Source: Rhodocyclales bacterium
GTDB taxonomy: Bacteria > Pseudomonadota > Gammaproteobacteria > Burkholderiales > Rhodocyclaceae
Direction of reading: 5' to 3'
DNA length: 64,000 nucleotides
NCBI GenBank assembly: GCA_003105015.1
Contig: PQAF01000048.1
Coordinates: 23,143-87,142 of the forward strand
The notes beneath the pieces were generated by a model. The model made no database searches, was not told the origin of the DNA, and saw only the letters and a list, made by a program, of their open reading frames with translations. Below are positions 36,011-43,549 of this stretch, piece by piece (position 1 is the stretch's first letter; each line of letters starts with the position of its first letter). The position numbers were made by a program, and so were the translations under genes.

Positions 36011-36516
36011 ATCCGCTCACCCAGGAGAGTCGTCCCTGGTATCGCCACCCATGGCCCTGGATCCTGATGGCCGGGCCAGCCGTGGTGGTGATCGCCGGCA
36101 TCATTACCGCCTGGATTGCAGCGACCACCAATGACGGCCTGGTCGCCGACGATTACTACAAGCAGGGGCTTGCGGTAAACCAGAGGCTGGCGCGCGATGA
36201 TGCCGCCGCGGCGATCCAGCTTGAAGCCCGTTTGCGCCTTACCGCCAACAGGATGGATGTCCGCCTGGTTTCGCGCACGGGAGCTTTGCTCCCTTCCCGG
36301 CTGCGGATTACGCTGGCGCATCCGACCCGTGGAGGAGAGGATCAGAAATTGACGCTGGAGGGCGAGAAGGGTGCCTACTCCGGCGCCATGTCGGCACTCG
36401 GTCCTGGACGCTGGCAGGTGGTGATCGAGGACGAGGCCAATAACTGGCGGCTCGCCGGCAGCATTCAGTTGCCGGATTCGCCTGAAGTCCTGCTCATGGC
36501 AGCCGGGCAAAAATAA
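36007..36516 (+). CDS. ccoH: cbb3 oxidase assembly protein CcoH (FixH family)
   Basis: CcoH is a membrane protein required for stable cbb3 assembly. The 169-aa protein has one N-terminal helix (WPWILMAGPAVVVIAGIITAWIA), the FixH motif DGLVADDYYKQGLAVNQ, and a periplasmic beta-rich domain. ATG 36007 overlaps the ccoG stop, so the two are translationally coupled. Confidence 0.93.
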   Translation: MNPLTQESRPWYRHPWPWILMAGPAVVVIAGIITAWIAATTNDGLVADDYYKQGLAVNQRLARDDAAAAIQLEARLRLTANRMDVRLVSRTGALLPSRLRITLAHPTRGGEDQKLTLEGEKGAYSGAMSALGPGRWQVVIEDEANNWRLAGSIQLPDSPEVLLMAAGQK

Positions 36517-36550
36517 AGACAAGAACAACGAGAATCGCAAGGAGAGAGAC

Positions 36551-36832
36551 ATGCAACGAATGATCTGGGTCCTGTGGCCGTCCTTTGTCGTCGCCGGCAT
36601 TGCAGAAGCGGTGTTCTTTACCCTCATAGATCCGCAGGAACTCTATCTCTTCGGAGAACCGGTCAGCTTCTCGCGGATTGCAACCTACTCCATCGGCTTC
36701 TTTGCCTTCTGGGCACTCTGTGCCGCTTCCAGCATGTTCACCTGTTTCATCCAGCGTTCCTCGAGCGAGATCAACAAATGCCCGTTGCCGCAGCGCGAGC
36801 GCCCGAAGGATTGCCCCAAGTTCGACGAATAG
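36551..36832 (+). CDS. Small two-helix membrane protein of the cbb3 cluster
   Basis: This 93-aa protein has two hydrophobic segments (MIWVLWPSFVVAGIAEAVFFTL and IATYSIGFFAFWALCAASSMFTCF), LIDPQELYLFGEPV between them and a polar tail with two Cys and many Pro/Arg. I do not recognise a named family, although proteins of this type sit next to ccoGH in related betaproteobacteria (inference from memory). GGAGAGAGAC lies directly before the ATG, and 9 nt of it plus the A of ATG are complementary to the putative small RNA loop. A function in cbb3 assembly is a guess from position. Confidence 0.75.
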   Translation: MQRMIWVLWPSFVVAGIAEAVFFTLIDPQELYLFGEPVSFSRIATYSIGFFAFWALCAASSMFTCFIQRSSSEINKCPLPQRERPKDCPKFDE

Positions 36833-36979
36833 TCCGGTTCGTTTCGCAACCGATTTTCCGCCCATCAAGTGTAGAATCACGCCAAGCTGGCGTTCCCCGG
36901 ATCACGGAGCGCGGTGACAAAACAATAACGATTGCGGCGGCGTAGTTCAGCTTGCCGGCACCTCTGCGAAAGCGAGGTT

Positions 36980-38038
36980 ATGGCGGATACGGACGAGTGT
37001 GATGTGCTGGTTGTCGGGCTGGGCCCGGCCGGCGCTGCGGCTGCAACGGCTGCGGCCAAGGCGGGCGCTCGCGTGCTCGCCATCGAGCGGCGGCAAACCC
37101 CGGGGGGCGCTGCAAATTGCCCTGAGTTCATTCCCATCCCGCTCGGCCTGAATGCTCATGCCGATCATGTCGTCATCCAGAAAATCGTCGGTGCCCGCAA
37201 TCATTTGAGCGACGGCACCCGCGCCGACAGCCTGTTGCCGGGCTGCGTCGTGAACCGAGATGCCTTCGATCGCGCGCTGGTCGATTTTTCCCGCGCCGCC
37301 GGCGCAAAACTGCTTTTTGACGCGACGCTGGCCGGCCTCGATGCCGACCACAGCCAGGCGACGCTGAGCCGGGGCGGATGCGTGCGCACGGTGCAGTTCC
37401 GCGCGCTGGTGGCCGCCGATGGCCATGCCTCGACCGTCGCCCGCCTGCTCGGGCTGCCTGTCCTCCAGAAGATGCACACCGTTCGTTACCGTGTTTCGCT
37501 GCATGCACCGCAGGATGCCGTCGATGTCTGGATATCCCCTCGCTTTCCCGGCGGCTACGGCTGGCTGATTCCGGCAGGACGCGAAGCCGTCATTGGCACC
37601 GGCATCGAGGAAGCCGTGGCAAGCGAAGCCCTTGAGGCCCTGCACAGGCAACTGGCCGGAGCAGGGCTGGTCGGCAGCGATGTGCTTGGCCGGTCCGCAG
37701 GCGCCGTGCCGGTCGAGGGACTCCGCGATAAGCTCACCATGGGCAACATACTGTTTGCGGGCGACGCGGGAGGGATGGCACACCCGCTTACCGGGGCGGG
37801 CATCCATCCTGCCGTCGTTTCCGGCGAGGCGGCTGGACGTGCAGCCGCCGAATGGACAACGGGCCATCTTGGCGCACTGCCCACTTACGAAGCAAAGATG
37901 CGCGGGCAGTTCGGCGACGTGCTGACGCGCGCCGCAAGACGGCGCGAGCCGCTGGTCTCTCCTTTGGACAGTGAAGTCGGCGTGGCCCGCCCGGAGCCGG
38001 GCGGCTGGAGCGTGGTGCGTGGTGCATTTGAACAATGA
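36980..38038 (+). CDS. FAD-dependent oxidoreductase, geranylgeranyl reductase-like
   Basis: This 352-aa flavoprotein has an N-terminal dinucleotide-binding fold (VLVVGLGPAGAAAATAAAKAG, then a Glu in AIERRQ), DGHASTVARLLG, and the second FAD motif NILFAGDAGGMAHPLTGAGIHPAV. This is the pattern of the geranylgeranyl reductase/ETF-quinone reductase-like family. Substrate unknown. ATG 36980 has AGCGAGG 4 bp upstream. A TAGAAT -10-like element is at 36872 and a small hairpin ACGCCA-AGC-TGGCGT near 36879. It ends just before an FNR-type promoter for the next gene. Confidence 0.85.
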   Translation: MADTDECDVLVVGLGPAGAAAATAAAKAGARVLAIERRQTPGGAANCPEFIPIPLGLNAHADHVVIQKIVGARNHLSDGTRADSLLPGCVVNRDAFDRALVDFSRAAGAKLLFDATLAGLDADHSQATLSRGGCVRTVQFRALVAADGHASTVARLLGLPVLQKMHTVRYRVSLHAPQDAVDVWISPRFPGGYGWLIPAGREAVIGTGIEEAVASEALEALHRQLAGAGLVGSDVLGRSAGAVPVEGLRDKLTMGNILFAGDAGGMAHPLTGAGIHPAVVSGEAAGRAAAEWTTGHLGALPTYEAKMRGQFGDVLTRAARRREPLVSPLDSEVGVARPEPGGWSVVRGAFEQ

Positions 38039-38039
38039 T

Positions 38040-38103
38040 TTGATATTTCTCAAACTACCGATTGATTTTGGTCAATGTTCGGTGTCCGCTGCGGACCTAT
38101 GAT
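38040..38103 (+). promoter_or_regulatory. FNR-type class II promoter of the GGDEF-EAL gene
   Basis: The box TTGAT-TTTG-GTCAA (38062-38075) is centred 41.5 bp upstream of a predicted start at 38110, with a good -10 TATGAT at 38098-38103. A weaker second box TTGAT-ATTT-CTCAA (38040-38053) lies 22 bp upstream, two helical turns away. The arrangement fits FNR activation of the c-di-GMP gene starting at 38184. Confidence 0.7.
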
Positions 38104-38183
38104 GCGGCGCACCCACCGCATGCAACGGAATGTGACGGCCGTTGCAGTTCCTGATAACAGTCAAGCACGGATGTTTTCGGCGT

Positions 38184-40406
38184 ATGCCTTCAAAAGGGGA
38201 AAACGGCGCAGCGGCCAATGAACCCGCCGCGGAACTTGCGCTGAACGCGAAAGCCCTGGGTGCGCTGCTGGATCTGAGTGACGCCCTGCATGCATCGGAT
38301 GACGATCAGACCGACATTGTCAGACGTTTGTGCGGCGGCATTGCCCCCCGCCATCCCGGAAGCCTGATATTCATCGCGGAGGAAGCCGGCGAAGGCATGC
38401 TGTCGGCACGCCATGTCGAGGGCATGGGCGCAGCAGTGATTCGCGACGTTTGTCTTGAATGGCCGACAGAACACCGACTGGCGCCGTTTGCGGCGCCGTC
38501 GGGCACCTGCGGTTTCTGGCGCGTGCCCTCTCGGCAGGCGGAGCTGCTGGGGCCGAGTTGGAAGACCCTGTGTGCCGGCCTGGATGCCGGCGAGATCGTT
38601 CTGGCGCGCATTGGCGCTGACACGGCTGCGTCGCTGATTCTCGGGCTGCTGCCGGTCAGGCGCGCAGTTCTGCGGGAGGCGGAGGTGCGTCTTCTGCAGT
38701 ATGTCGCCAAGGCCATGCGCAAGTCCCTCGCGGCAGCAGGGGAGCGCCGCGCCTTGCAGCAGGAGAATCGGCGTCTGCGCCTCGCCGCGCGCGTGTTCGA
38801 GCATGCGATGGAAGGGGTCATCATCACGGATGCGGACCAGAGCATCGTGGCGGTCAACAAGTCGGTATCGCGGGTCACCGGCTATTCCGAGGATGAGCTG
38901 ATTGGCGCGACCCCGCGCCTCCTGAGCTCCGGGCGCCACACGGCGGAGTTCTACCGGGAGATGTGGCGCACCCTGCATGAGCGCGGACATTGGAAGGGCG
39001 AGATCTGGAATCGACGCAAGAACGGCGAGATCTACCCGGAGTTGTTGTCCCTCTCGGCGATCCACGACGAGGGCGGCGACGTCGGCCATTATCTCGCCAT
39101 CTTCATCGACCTGACCCTGCAGAAGGAGGCCGAGCAGCGCCTGAGCCATCTTGCCCTGCACGACCTTCTGACAGGACTGCCCAACCGGGAGAGCTTTCGC
39201 GCCCGCATCGATCGCGCGCTGCGGCGCGGTGGCCGACATGCCGTGCTGCTGCTGGATATCGACCGTTTCAAGAACATCAACGATACCTTCGGCCACCCCG
39301 AAGGCGACCTGCTCCTTAAATGCGTTGCCTCGCGCCTGCATGCCGCCATGCGGCCGCAGGATTTCCTGGCGCGCTTGGGCGGCGACGAATTTGGGGTACT
39401 GATCGAAGACGTGGCGGATCGCGATGCGGCGGGGGATGTGGCGCATGTCCTTCATGAGTGCCTTGCCGAGCCTTTCCGGGTCGACAGGCTCGAGGTGGGG
39501 ATGACGGTCAGCATCGGTGTCAGCCTGTCGCCCGGCGACGGCACGGAAGCCAGTGCCCTTATCAGGCATGCCGATGCCGCCATGTACGAGGCGAAGCGTG
39601 CGGGAGGCGCGAACAGCGAATTCTCGGTGCCGGGGATCGGTGCCGAAGTGCGCCGGCAACTGGAGATCGAGAGCGATCTGCGGCGCGCCATCGAACGCGA
39701 CGAGTTGCGCCTGCATTACCAGCCCCAGGTCGACCTGGCGAGCGGCCGCATCGTCGGGGTGGAAGCGCTGCTGCGCTGGATGAAGCCCGGCGTCGGCTTG
39801 ATCGGGCCTGCGCACTTCATTGCGCTGGCTGAAGAGACGGGGCTCATCGTCCCGATCGGAGAATGGGTCCTGAACGAAGCCTGCCGCCAGTGCAAGGTCT
39901 GGCAGGAGTCCGGGCAGCCCGGGTTGCAGGTGGCCGTCAATCTCTCGGTGCGCCAGTTACGCGACGAGGGGCTGGCGGACAAGATCGGCGCCGCGCTCGC
40001 ACGTTCAGGCCTCGATGCCGCCAGGCTCGAACTGGAACTGACCGAAAGCGTGGCGGTGGGCTCGATGGAGGGCGGCGTGGCGACCCTGCATCGACTGCGC
40101 AATATCGGCGTCAAGCTGGCCGTCGACGATTTCGGGACCGGCTTCTCCTCGCTGCATTATCTGAAGCGTCTGCCGATCGACTGCCTGAAGATCGAGCAGA
40201 CCTTCGTCCAGGGCGTGACCGGAGACCGTCACGACGCTGCCATCGTCAATGCCATCGTCACGCTGGCGCGCACGCTCGACCTGCAGGTTGTGGCCGAAGG
40301 CGTCACGAGCGAGGAACAGATTGCCTACCTGCGCCGCATCGGCTGCCACCAGGCGCAGGGCTATTACTACGGCCGGCCGTCGCCTGCCGAAGCGATTCCG
40401 ATCTAG
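38184..40406 (+). CDS. PAS-GGDEF-EAL protein (cyclic di-GMP turnover)
   Basis: This 740-aa predicted soluble protein has an N-terminal GAF-like sensor region (about 20-200), a short coiled coil, a PAS/PAC domain (about 225-340; ITDADQSIVAVN, WNRRKNGEIYPE), GGDEF (about 345-500; intact GGDEF at about 399) and EAL (about 510-740; EALLRW at about 527, ELTESV, DDFGTGFSS, KIEQTFV). Both activities look possible. ATG 38184 (MPSKGENG) is chosen; TTG 38142 is in frame upstream. The promoter has FNR boxes, so levels should rise at low oxygen. It is followed after 32 bp by a hemerythrin-like gene. Confidence 0.93.
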   Translation: MPSKGENGAAANEPAAELALNAKALGALLDLSDALHASDDDQTDIVRRLCGGIAPRHPGSLIFIAEEAGEGMLSARHVEGMGAAVIRDVCLEWPTEHRLAPFAAPSGTCGFWRVPSRQAELLGPSWKTLCAGLDAGEIVLARIGADTAASLILGLLPVRRAVLREAEVRLLQYVAKAMRKSLAAAGERRALQQENRRLRLAARVFEHAMEGVIITDADQSIVAVNKSVSRVTGYSEDELIGATPRLLSSGRHTAEFYREMWRTLHERGHWKGEIWNRRKNGEIYPELLSLSAIHDEGGDVGHYLAIFIDLTLQKEAEQRLSHLALHDLLTGLPNRESFRARIDRALRRGGRHAVLLLDIDRFKNINDTFGHPEGDLLLKCVASRLHAAMRPQDFLARLGGDEFGVLIEDVADRDAAGDVAHVLHECLAEPFRVDRLEVGMTVSIGVSLSPGDGTEASALIRHADAAMYEAKRAGGANSEFSVPGIGAEVRRQLEIESDLRRAIERDELRLHYQPQVDLASGRIVGVEALLRWMKPGVGLIGPAHFIALAEETGLIVPIGEWVLNEACRQCKVWQESGQPGLQVAVNLSVRQLRDEGLADKIGAALARSGLDAARLELELTESVAVGSMEGGVATLHRLRNIGVKLAVDDFGTGFSSLHYLKRLPIDCLKIEQTFVQGVTGDRHDAAIVNAIVTLARTLDLQVVAEGVTSEEQIAYLRRIGCHQAQGYYYGRPSPAEAIPI

Positions 40407-40438
40407 TAGCGTCGATTACTTTGCATGGGAGAAACGTC

Positions 40439-40972
40439 ATGTTTGATTTTCTGTTCAGGAAAGGCAAGTCGGTCGAAGCCAGTCCCGCCGCGGTGGCGCC
40501 TCCTCCCGCGCCCGCAACCCCGGAAAAGGCCGCCCCGGGCACGGCGATCCGCTTTCACCCCGAACTGGTGGCGGAACTGAAGCATGACCACCAGGTTCTG
40601 CTGACGCTGTTCGCATCTATCCAGTCGGCATTCAAGGAAGGGCGTCTGCAGGCAGTGGTGGAGCATCTCGAGGCCTTTCGGACATCGATCCAGTCGCACC
40701 TGCTGAAGGAGAACGTGCGGCTGTACATCTATCTCGAGCACCAGCTGGCGGGCGACGAGACCAGCCACCAGCTGATCCACGACTTCCGCCATGAAATGGA
40801 CGGCATCGGCAAGGCCGTGGTGGCGTTCCTCGCAAAATACAAGGATCTCAGCGTGGACGGAAACCTGGTGGCTTCCTTCGGCCGCGATCTCGAAGCAGTG
40901 GGCAAGGTGCTGGTCGACCGCATCCAGCGGGAAGAGGAGACCCTCTACCCGCTGTACGCGCCAGCCTATTGA
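40439..40972 (+). CDS. Hemerythrin-like (HHE domain) protein
   Basis: This 177-aa protein has an N-terminal Ala/Pro-rich linker (about 15-40) and a four-helix HHE-like domain with ELKHDHQVLL, SHLLKENVRLYIYLEHQ, IHDFRHEMD and EEETLYPLY, residues suited to a di-iron site that could bind oxygen or NO. The spacing deviates from canonical hemerythrins, so metal binding is not certain. It lies 32 bp after the FNR-controlled GGDEF-EAL gene and is probably co-transcribed with it. It converges on a second HHE gene with only 4 bp between the stop codons. Confidence 0.8.
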   Translation: MFDFLFRKGKSVEASPAAVAPPPAPATPEKAAPGTAIRFHPELVAELKHDHQVLLTLFASIQSAFKEGRLQAVVEHLEAFRTSIQSHLLKENVRLYIYLEHQLAGDETSHQLIHDFRHEMDGIGKAVVAFLAKYKDLSVDGNLVASFGRDLEAVGKVLVDRIQREEETLYPLYAPAY

Positions 40973-40976
40973 GCGG

Positions 40977-41570
40977 TCAGGCAGTCGTCCGCGAAGGCCC
41001 CACGCCGATCGGCGGCGGGGCCAGATTGACGATGCGCGAGAAAAGCGAGCGGAACTCGTGGTCCGGCTCGGCGCCGAAGCGCGGGTCGCCGTTTTCGCCG
41101 AAGGCTTGCGCGATCTCGATCCAGTCTTCCGGCTTGAGGTGTTGCTTGGCCAGCGGGATCAGGACGTTTTCCTCGAGCGCCATGTGGATGGCAATCTCGT
41201 CGGCGAAGGTTTCCGCCGCCGCCATGAAAGCCTCGCGGCCGCCCGGCGCGCCGGCTTCGTAGCGACCCAGCGTCATCTCCAGCGCCTTGACATGCTCGAC
41301 GCCGGCGCGGTGCTGCTCCTCCAGTTCCAGGATGGCCTTGTCGGCGTCGCGGGTGCGCATTTTCAGGCGGCGAAACAGGTAGGCCTCCTCCTTCGGGTGG
41401 TGCAGCTTCTGCGGGAAGGTGTCGATGTAGTAGAGCATTGCCCACAGCAGCTTGCTGTCGGGTTCGATGCCCTTCTCGCGCATTTCGCGCACGAGAAAAC
41501 GCAGGCCGTGCGTGACGGCAGCCATCGAGCGGTGCTCGTCGAGGATGATGGTGAGGGCGGTGTTCAGCAT
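40977..41570 (-). CDS. Hemerythrin HHE domain protein
   Basis: This 197-aa HHE protein has His/Glu patterns in ILDEHRSMAAVTHGL, KLHHPKEEAYLFRRL, ELEEQHRAGVEHV and IHMALEENVLIPLAKQHL, consistent with a di-iron site. Such proteins are linked to oxygen or NO sensing, or to repair of Fe-S damage. Start ATG 41570. The universal stress gene ends 11 bp upstream of this start on the same strand, so usp and this gene are probably one operon driven by the FNR-type box at 42081-42094. Confidence 0.88.
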   Translation of the reverse strand: MLNTALTIILDEHRSMAAVTHGLRFLVREMREKGIEPDSKLLWAMLYYIDTFPQKLHHPKEEAYLFRRLKMRTRDADKAILELEEQHRAGVEHVKALEMTLGRYEAGAPGGREAFMAAAETFADEIAIHMALEENVLIPLAKQHLKPEDWIEIAQAFGENGDPRFGAEPDHEFRSLFSRIVNLAPPPIGVGPSRTTA

Positions 41571-41581
41571 GGTTCCTTATC

Positions 41582-42025
41582 CTACCGATACACCAGCACG
41601 GGCACCTTGGAGTGGGTCAGCACCTTCTGCGTTTCCGAACCGAGCAGAAGGCCGGACAGGCCGCGCCGCCCGTGCGAGGCCATGAAGATGAGGTCGCAGC
41701 CGTTGGCCGCGGCCGCGTCGATGATCGCCTCGTAGGGCACGTCGCTGGTGGCCGTCGTGCCGGCGCAGGTCACGCCGGCGCCGGTGGCCATGCCCTGTGC
41801 TGCCGCGAGGATTTCCTGGGATTGTTTCTCCGCCATCTCGGCGAATTTTTCCGGCGTCGTCGGATCGATGAGGGCGCCTTCGCCGTAGAAGGCCACGGGA
41901 TAGTCGGGCTTGGCGTAGAAGAAGGTGATTTTCGCCCCGGTTTCACGGGCGAAATCCACGGCTTTCTTGACGGCGTCGCCGGACAGCGCGGAGCCGTCGG
42001 TAGGTACGAGGATGTGCTTGAACAT
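41582..42025 (-). CDS. Universal stress protein (UspA family)
   Basis: This 147-aa Usp domain protein has MFKHILVPTDGSALS at the N terminus and the ATP-binding type C-terminal motif HGRRGLSGLLLGSETQKVL. ATG 42025 has a GGAGGG SD; the longer frame upstream is not supported. An FNR-type box lies 56-69 bp upstream, with a TATAAT -10 between. In Pseudomonas, several Usp proteins are Anr-induced for anaerobic survival, so a similar role is plausible here. Confidence 0.93.
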   Translation of the reverse strand: MFKHILVPTDGSALSGDAVKKAVDFARETGAKITFFYAKPDYPVAFYGEGALIDPTTPEKFAEMAEKQSQEILAAAQGMATGAGVTCAGTTATSDVPYEAIIDAAAANGCDLIFMASHGRRGLSGLLLGSETQKVLTHSKVPVLVYR

Positions 42026-42080
42026 GCTGCCCTCCTGAATGTTTGAATGATTATATATAGAAAGTGCAACCCAATAGCGA

Positions 42081-42094
42081 TTGACGCAGATCAA
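42081..42094. promoter_or_regulatory. FNR-type box between usp and the MBL RNase gene
   Basis: TTGAC-GCAG-ATCAA has one mismatch to consensus. On the minus strand a TATAAT -10 (42055-42050) places the usp start near 42043-42046, about 42-45 bp from the centre (42087.5). On the plus strand the centre is 41.5 bp from 42129, the A of the MBL start codon. The box may therefore serve both directions. Confidence 0.65.
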
Positions 42095-42128
42095 GCATGA
42101 TAACGCCGATACCGGACCAAAATGAAAC

Positions 42129-43538
42129 ATGCGCGTTACATTTCATGGTGCTGCCGGAGAGGTGACCGGCTCCTGCTACCTGGTGGAAACCGGGGAGGTG
42201 CGTTTCCTTGTCGATTGCGGCATGTTCCAGGGCGGCCGCGACGCCTGGCGGAAGAACCTTCGGGCATTGTCCTTCGACCTGCGCAACCTCGACTTCATCC
42301 TCCTCACGCATGCCCACCTGGACCACTCCGGGCTGCTGCCGCGCGCCGCCGCGCTGGGTTTCCGCGGGCCGGTGCATGCGACGGCAGCAACCGCGGATCT
42401 CCTCGGCGTGATGCTGCTCGATTCGGCCCACATTCAGGAGAAGGAAGCCGAGTGGGAGGCCAAGCGCGCCCATGCCGGACGCGGCCGGGGCCAGGGCCAG
42501 GCGGGAGTGCTGCTCTACACCGTGGCGCAGGCACAGGCCTGCCTGCGGCAGTTGCGCAGGGCGGAATATGATCGGCCTTTCCAGCCGCATCCTGCTGTCC
42601 GCGTTTGCCTGCGCGATGCCGGCCACATCCTCGGTTCCGCCATTGCCGAAATCTGGGTCGAGGAGGCGGGGCGCACGCACAAGCTGGTGTTCTCGGGCGA
42701 CCTCGGCATGCCGGCGCGCCCGGTCCTGCGCGACCCGCAGCCGATCGAGGCGGCGGATGTGCTCTTCGTCGAGGCCACCTACGGCAACCGCCTGCACAAG
42801 TCGCTCGATGCGACCGAGGACGAACTGGTCGAGGCGATCGAGGATACCCTGCACCGCAAGCACGGCAACGTCGTTATGCCGGCCTTTTCCGTCGGCCGTA
42901 CGCAGGAGGTGTTGTTCGTGCTTGCCGACCTGGTGCGACGCGGGCGCCTCAGGCACCTGCAGGTCTATGTCGATTCGCCGATGTCGATGGCTGCCACCGA
43001 GATCACCCTGCGGCACACGGCGCTGCTCGACGACCAGACACGGGAACTGATCGAATGGCAGCGTGCGCATCCCGAGGCCCTGTCGGTGCGTTTTGTGCAG
43101 GACGTCGAGGAGTCGATCGCGCTCAACCAGATCCGCCATGGTGCAGTCATCATTTCCGCCAGCGGCATGTGCGACGCCGGCCGCATCAAGTACCACCTGC
43201 TCAACAATCTTGGCCGGCGCGAGGCCTCGGTGATCATCACCGGCTTCCAGGCGGCAGGCACACTGGGCCGGCGCCTGGTGGAGGGTGCCCGCAGTGCCAC
43301 TATCTTCGGACAACACGTTCCCGTGCGTGCCGACATCTACACCATCGGCGGCTTGTCAGCGCATGCCGACCAGGACGGGCTCCTTGGCTGGCTGGGGCAT
43401 CTCCGCCGTCCGCCGCAGCGGACTTTCGTGGTGCACGGCGAGGCGGAAGCCGCCGAGGCCTTTGCCGGGGCCGTCCGGCATCGACTGAAGTGGAATAATG
43501 TCAGCGTGCCGCAATACGGCAGCATTGAAGAGTTATAA
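42129..43538 (+). CDS. MBL-fold/beta-CASP RNase-like protein
   Basis: This 469-aa metallo-beta-lactamase fold protein of the RNA-specific (CPSF-73-like) group has LTHAHLDHSG (about residue 60) for zinc binding, DAGHILGSA, FSGDLG, VEATYGNR, the beta-CASP segment (VYVDSPM, SASGMCDAGRIKYHL) and a C-terminal GLSAHADQDGLLGWL plus VVHGE. Likely an endo/exoribonuclease; substrates unknown. ATG 42129 matches the family N terminus (MRVTFHGAAGEVTGS), yet has no SD. With a start site predicted at the same base, the mRNA may be leaderless. phaC follows after 11 bp. Confidence 0.92.
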   Translation: MRVTFHGAAGEVTGSCYLVETGEVRFLVDCGMFQGGRDAWRKNLRALSFDLRNLDFILLTHAHLDHSGLLPRAAALGFRGPVHATAATADLLGVMLLDSAHIQEKEAEWEAKRAHAGRGRGQGQAGVLLYTVAQAQACLRQLRRAEYDRPFQPHPAVRVCLRDAGHILGSAIAEIWVEEAGRTHKLVFSGDLGMPARPVLRDPQPIEAADVLFVEATYGNRLHKSLDATEDELVEAIEDTLHRKHGNVVMPAFSVGRTQEVLFVLADLVRRGRLRHLQVYVDSPMSMAATEITLRHTALLDDQTRELIEWQRAHPEALSVRFVQDVEESIALNQIRHGAVIISASGMCDAGRIKYHLLNNLGRREASVIITGFQAAGTLGRRLVEGARSATIFGQHVPVRADIYTIGGLSAHADQDGLLGWLGHLRRPPQRTFVVHGEAEAAEAFAGAVRHRLKWNNVSVPQYGSIEEL

Positions 43539-43549
43539 GGGAAACCGTC

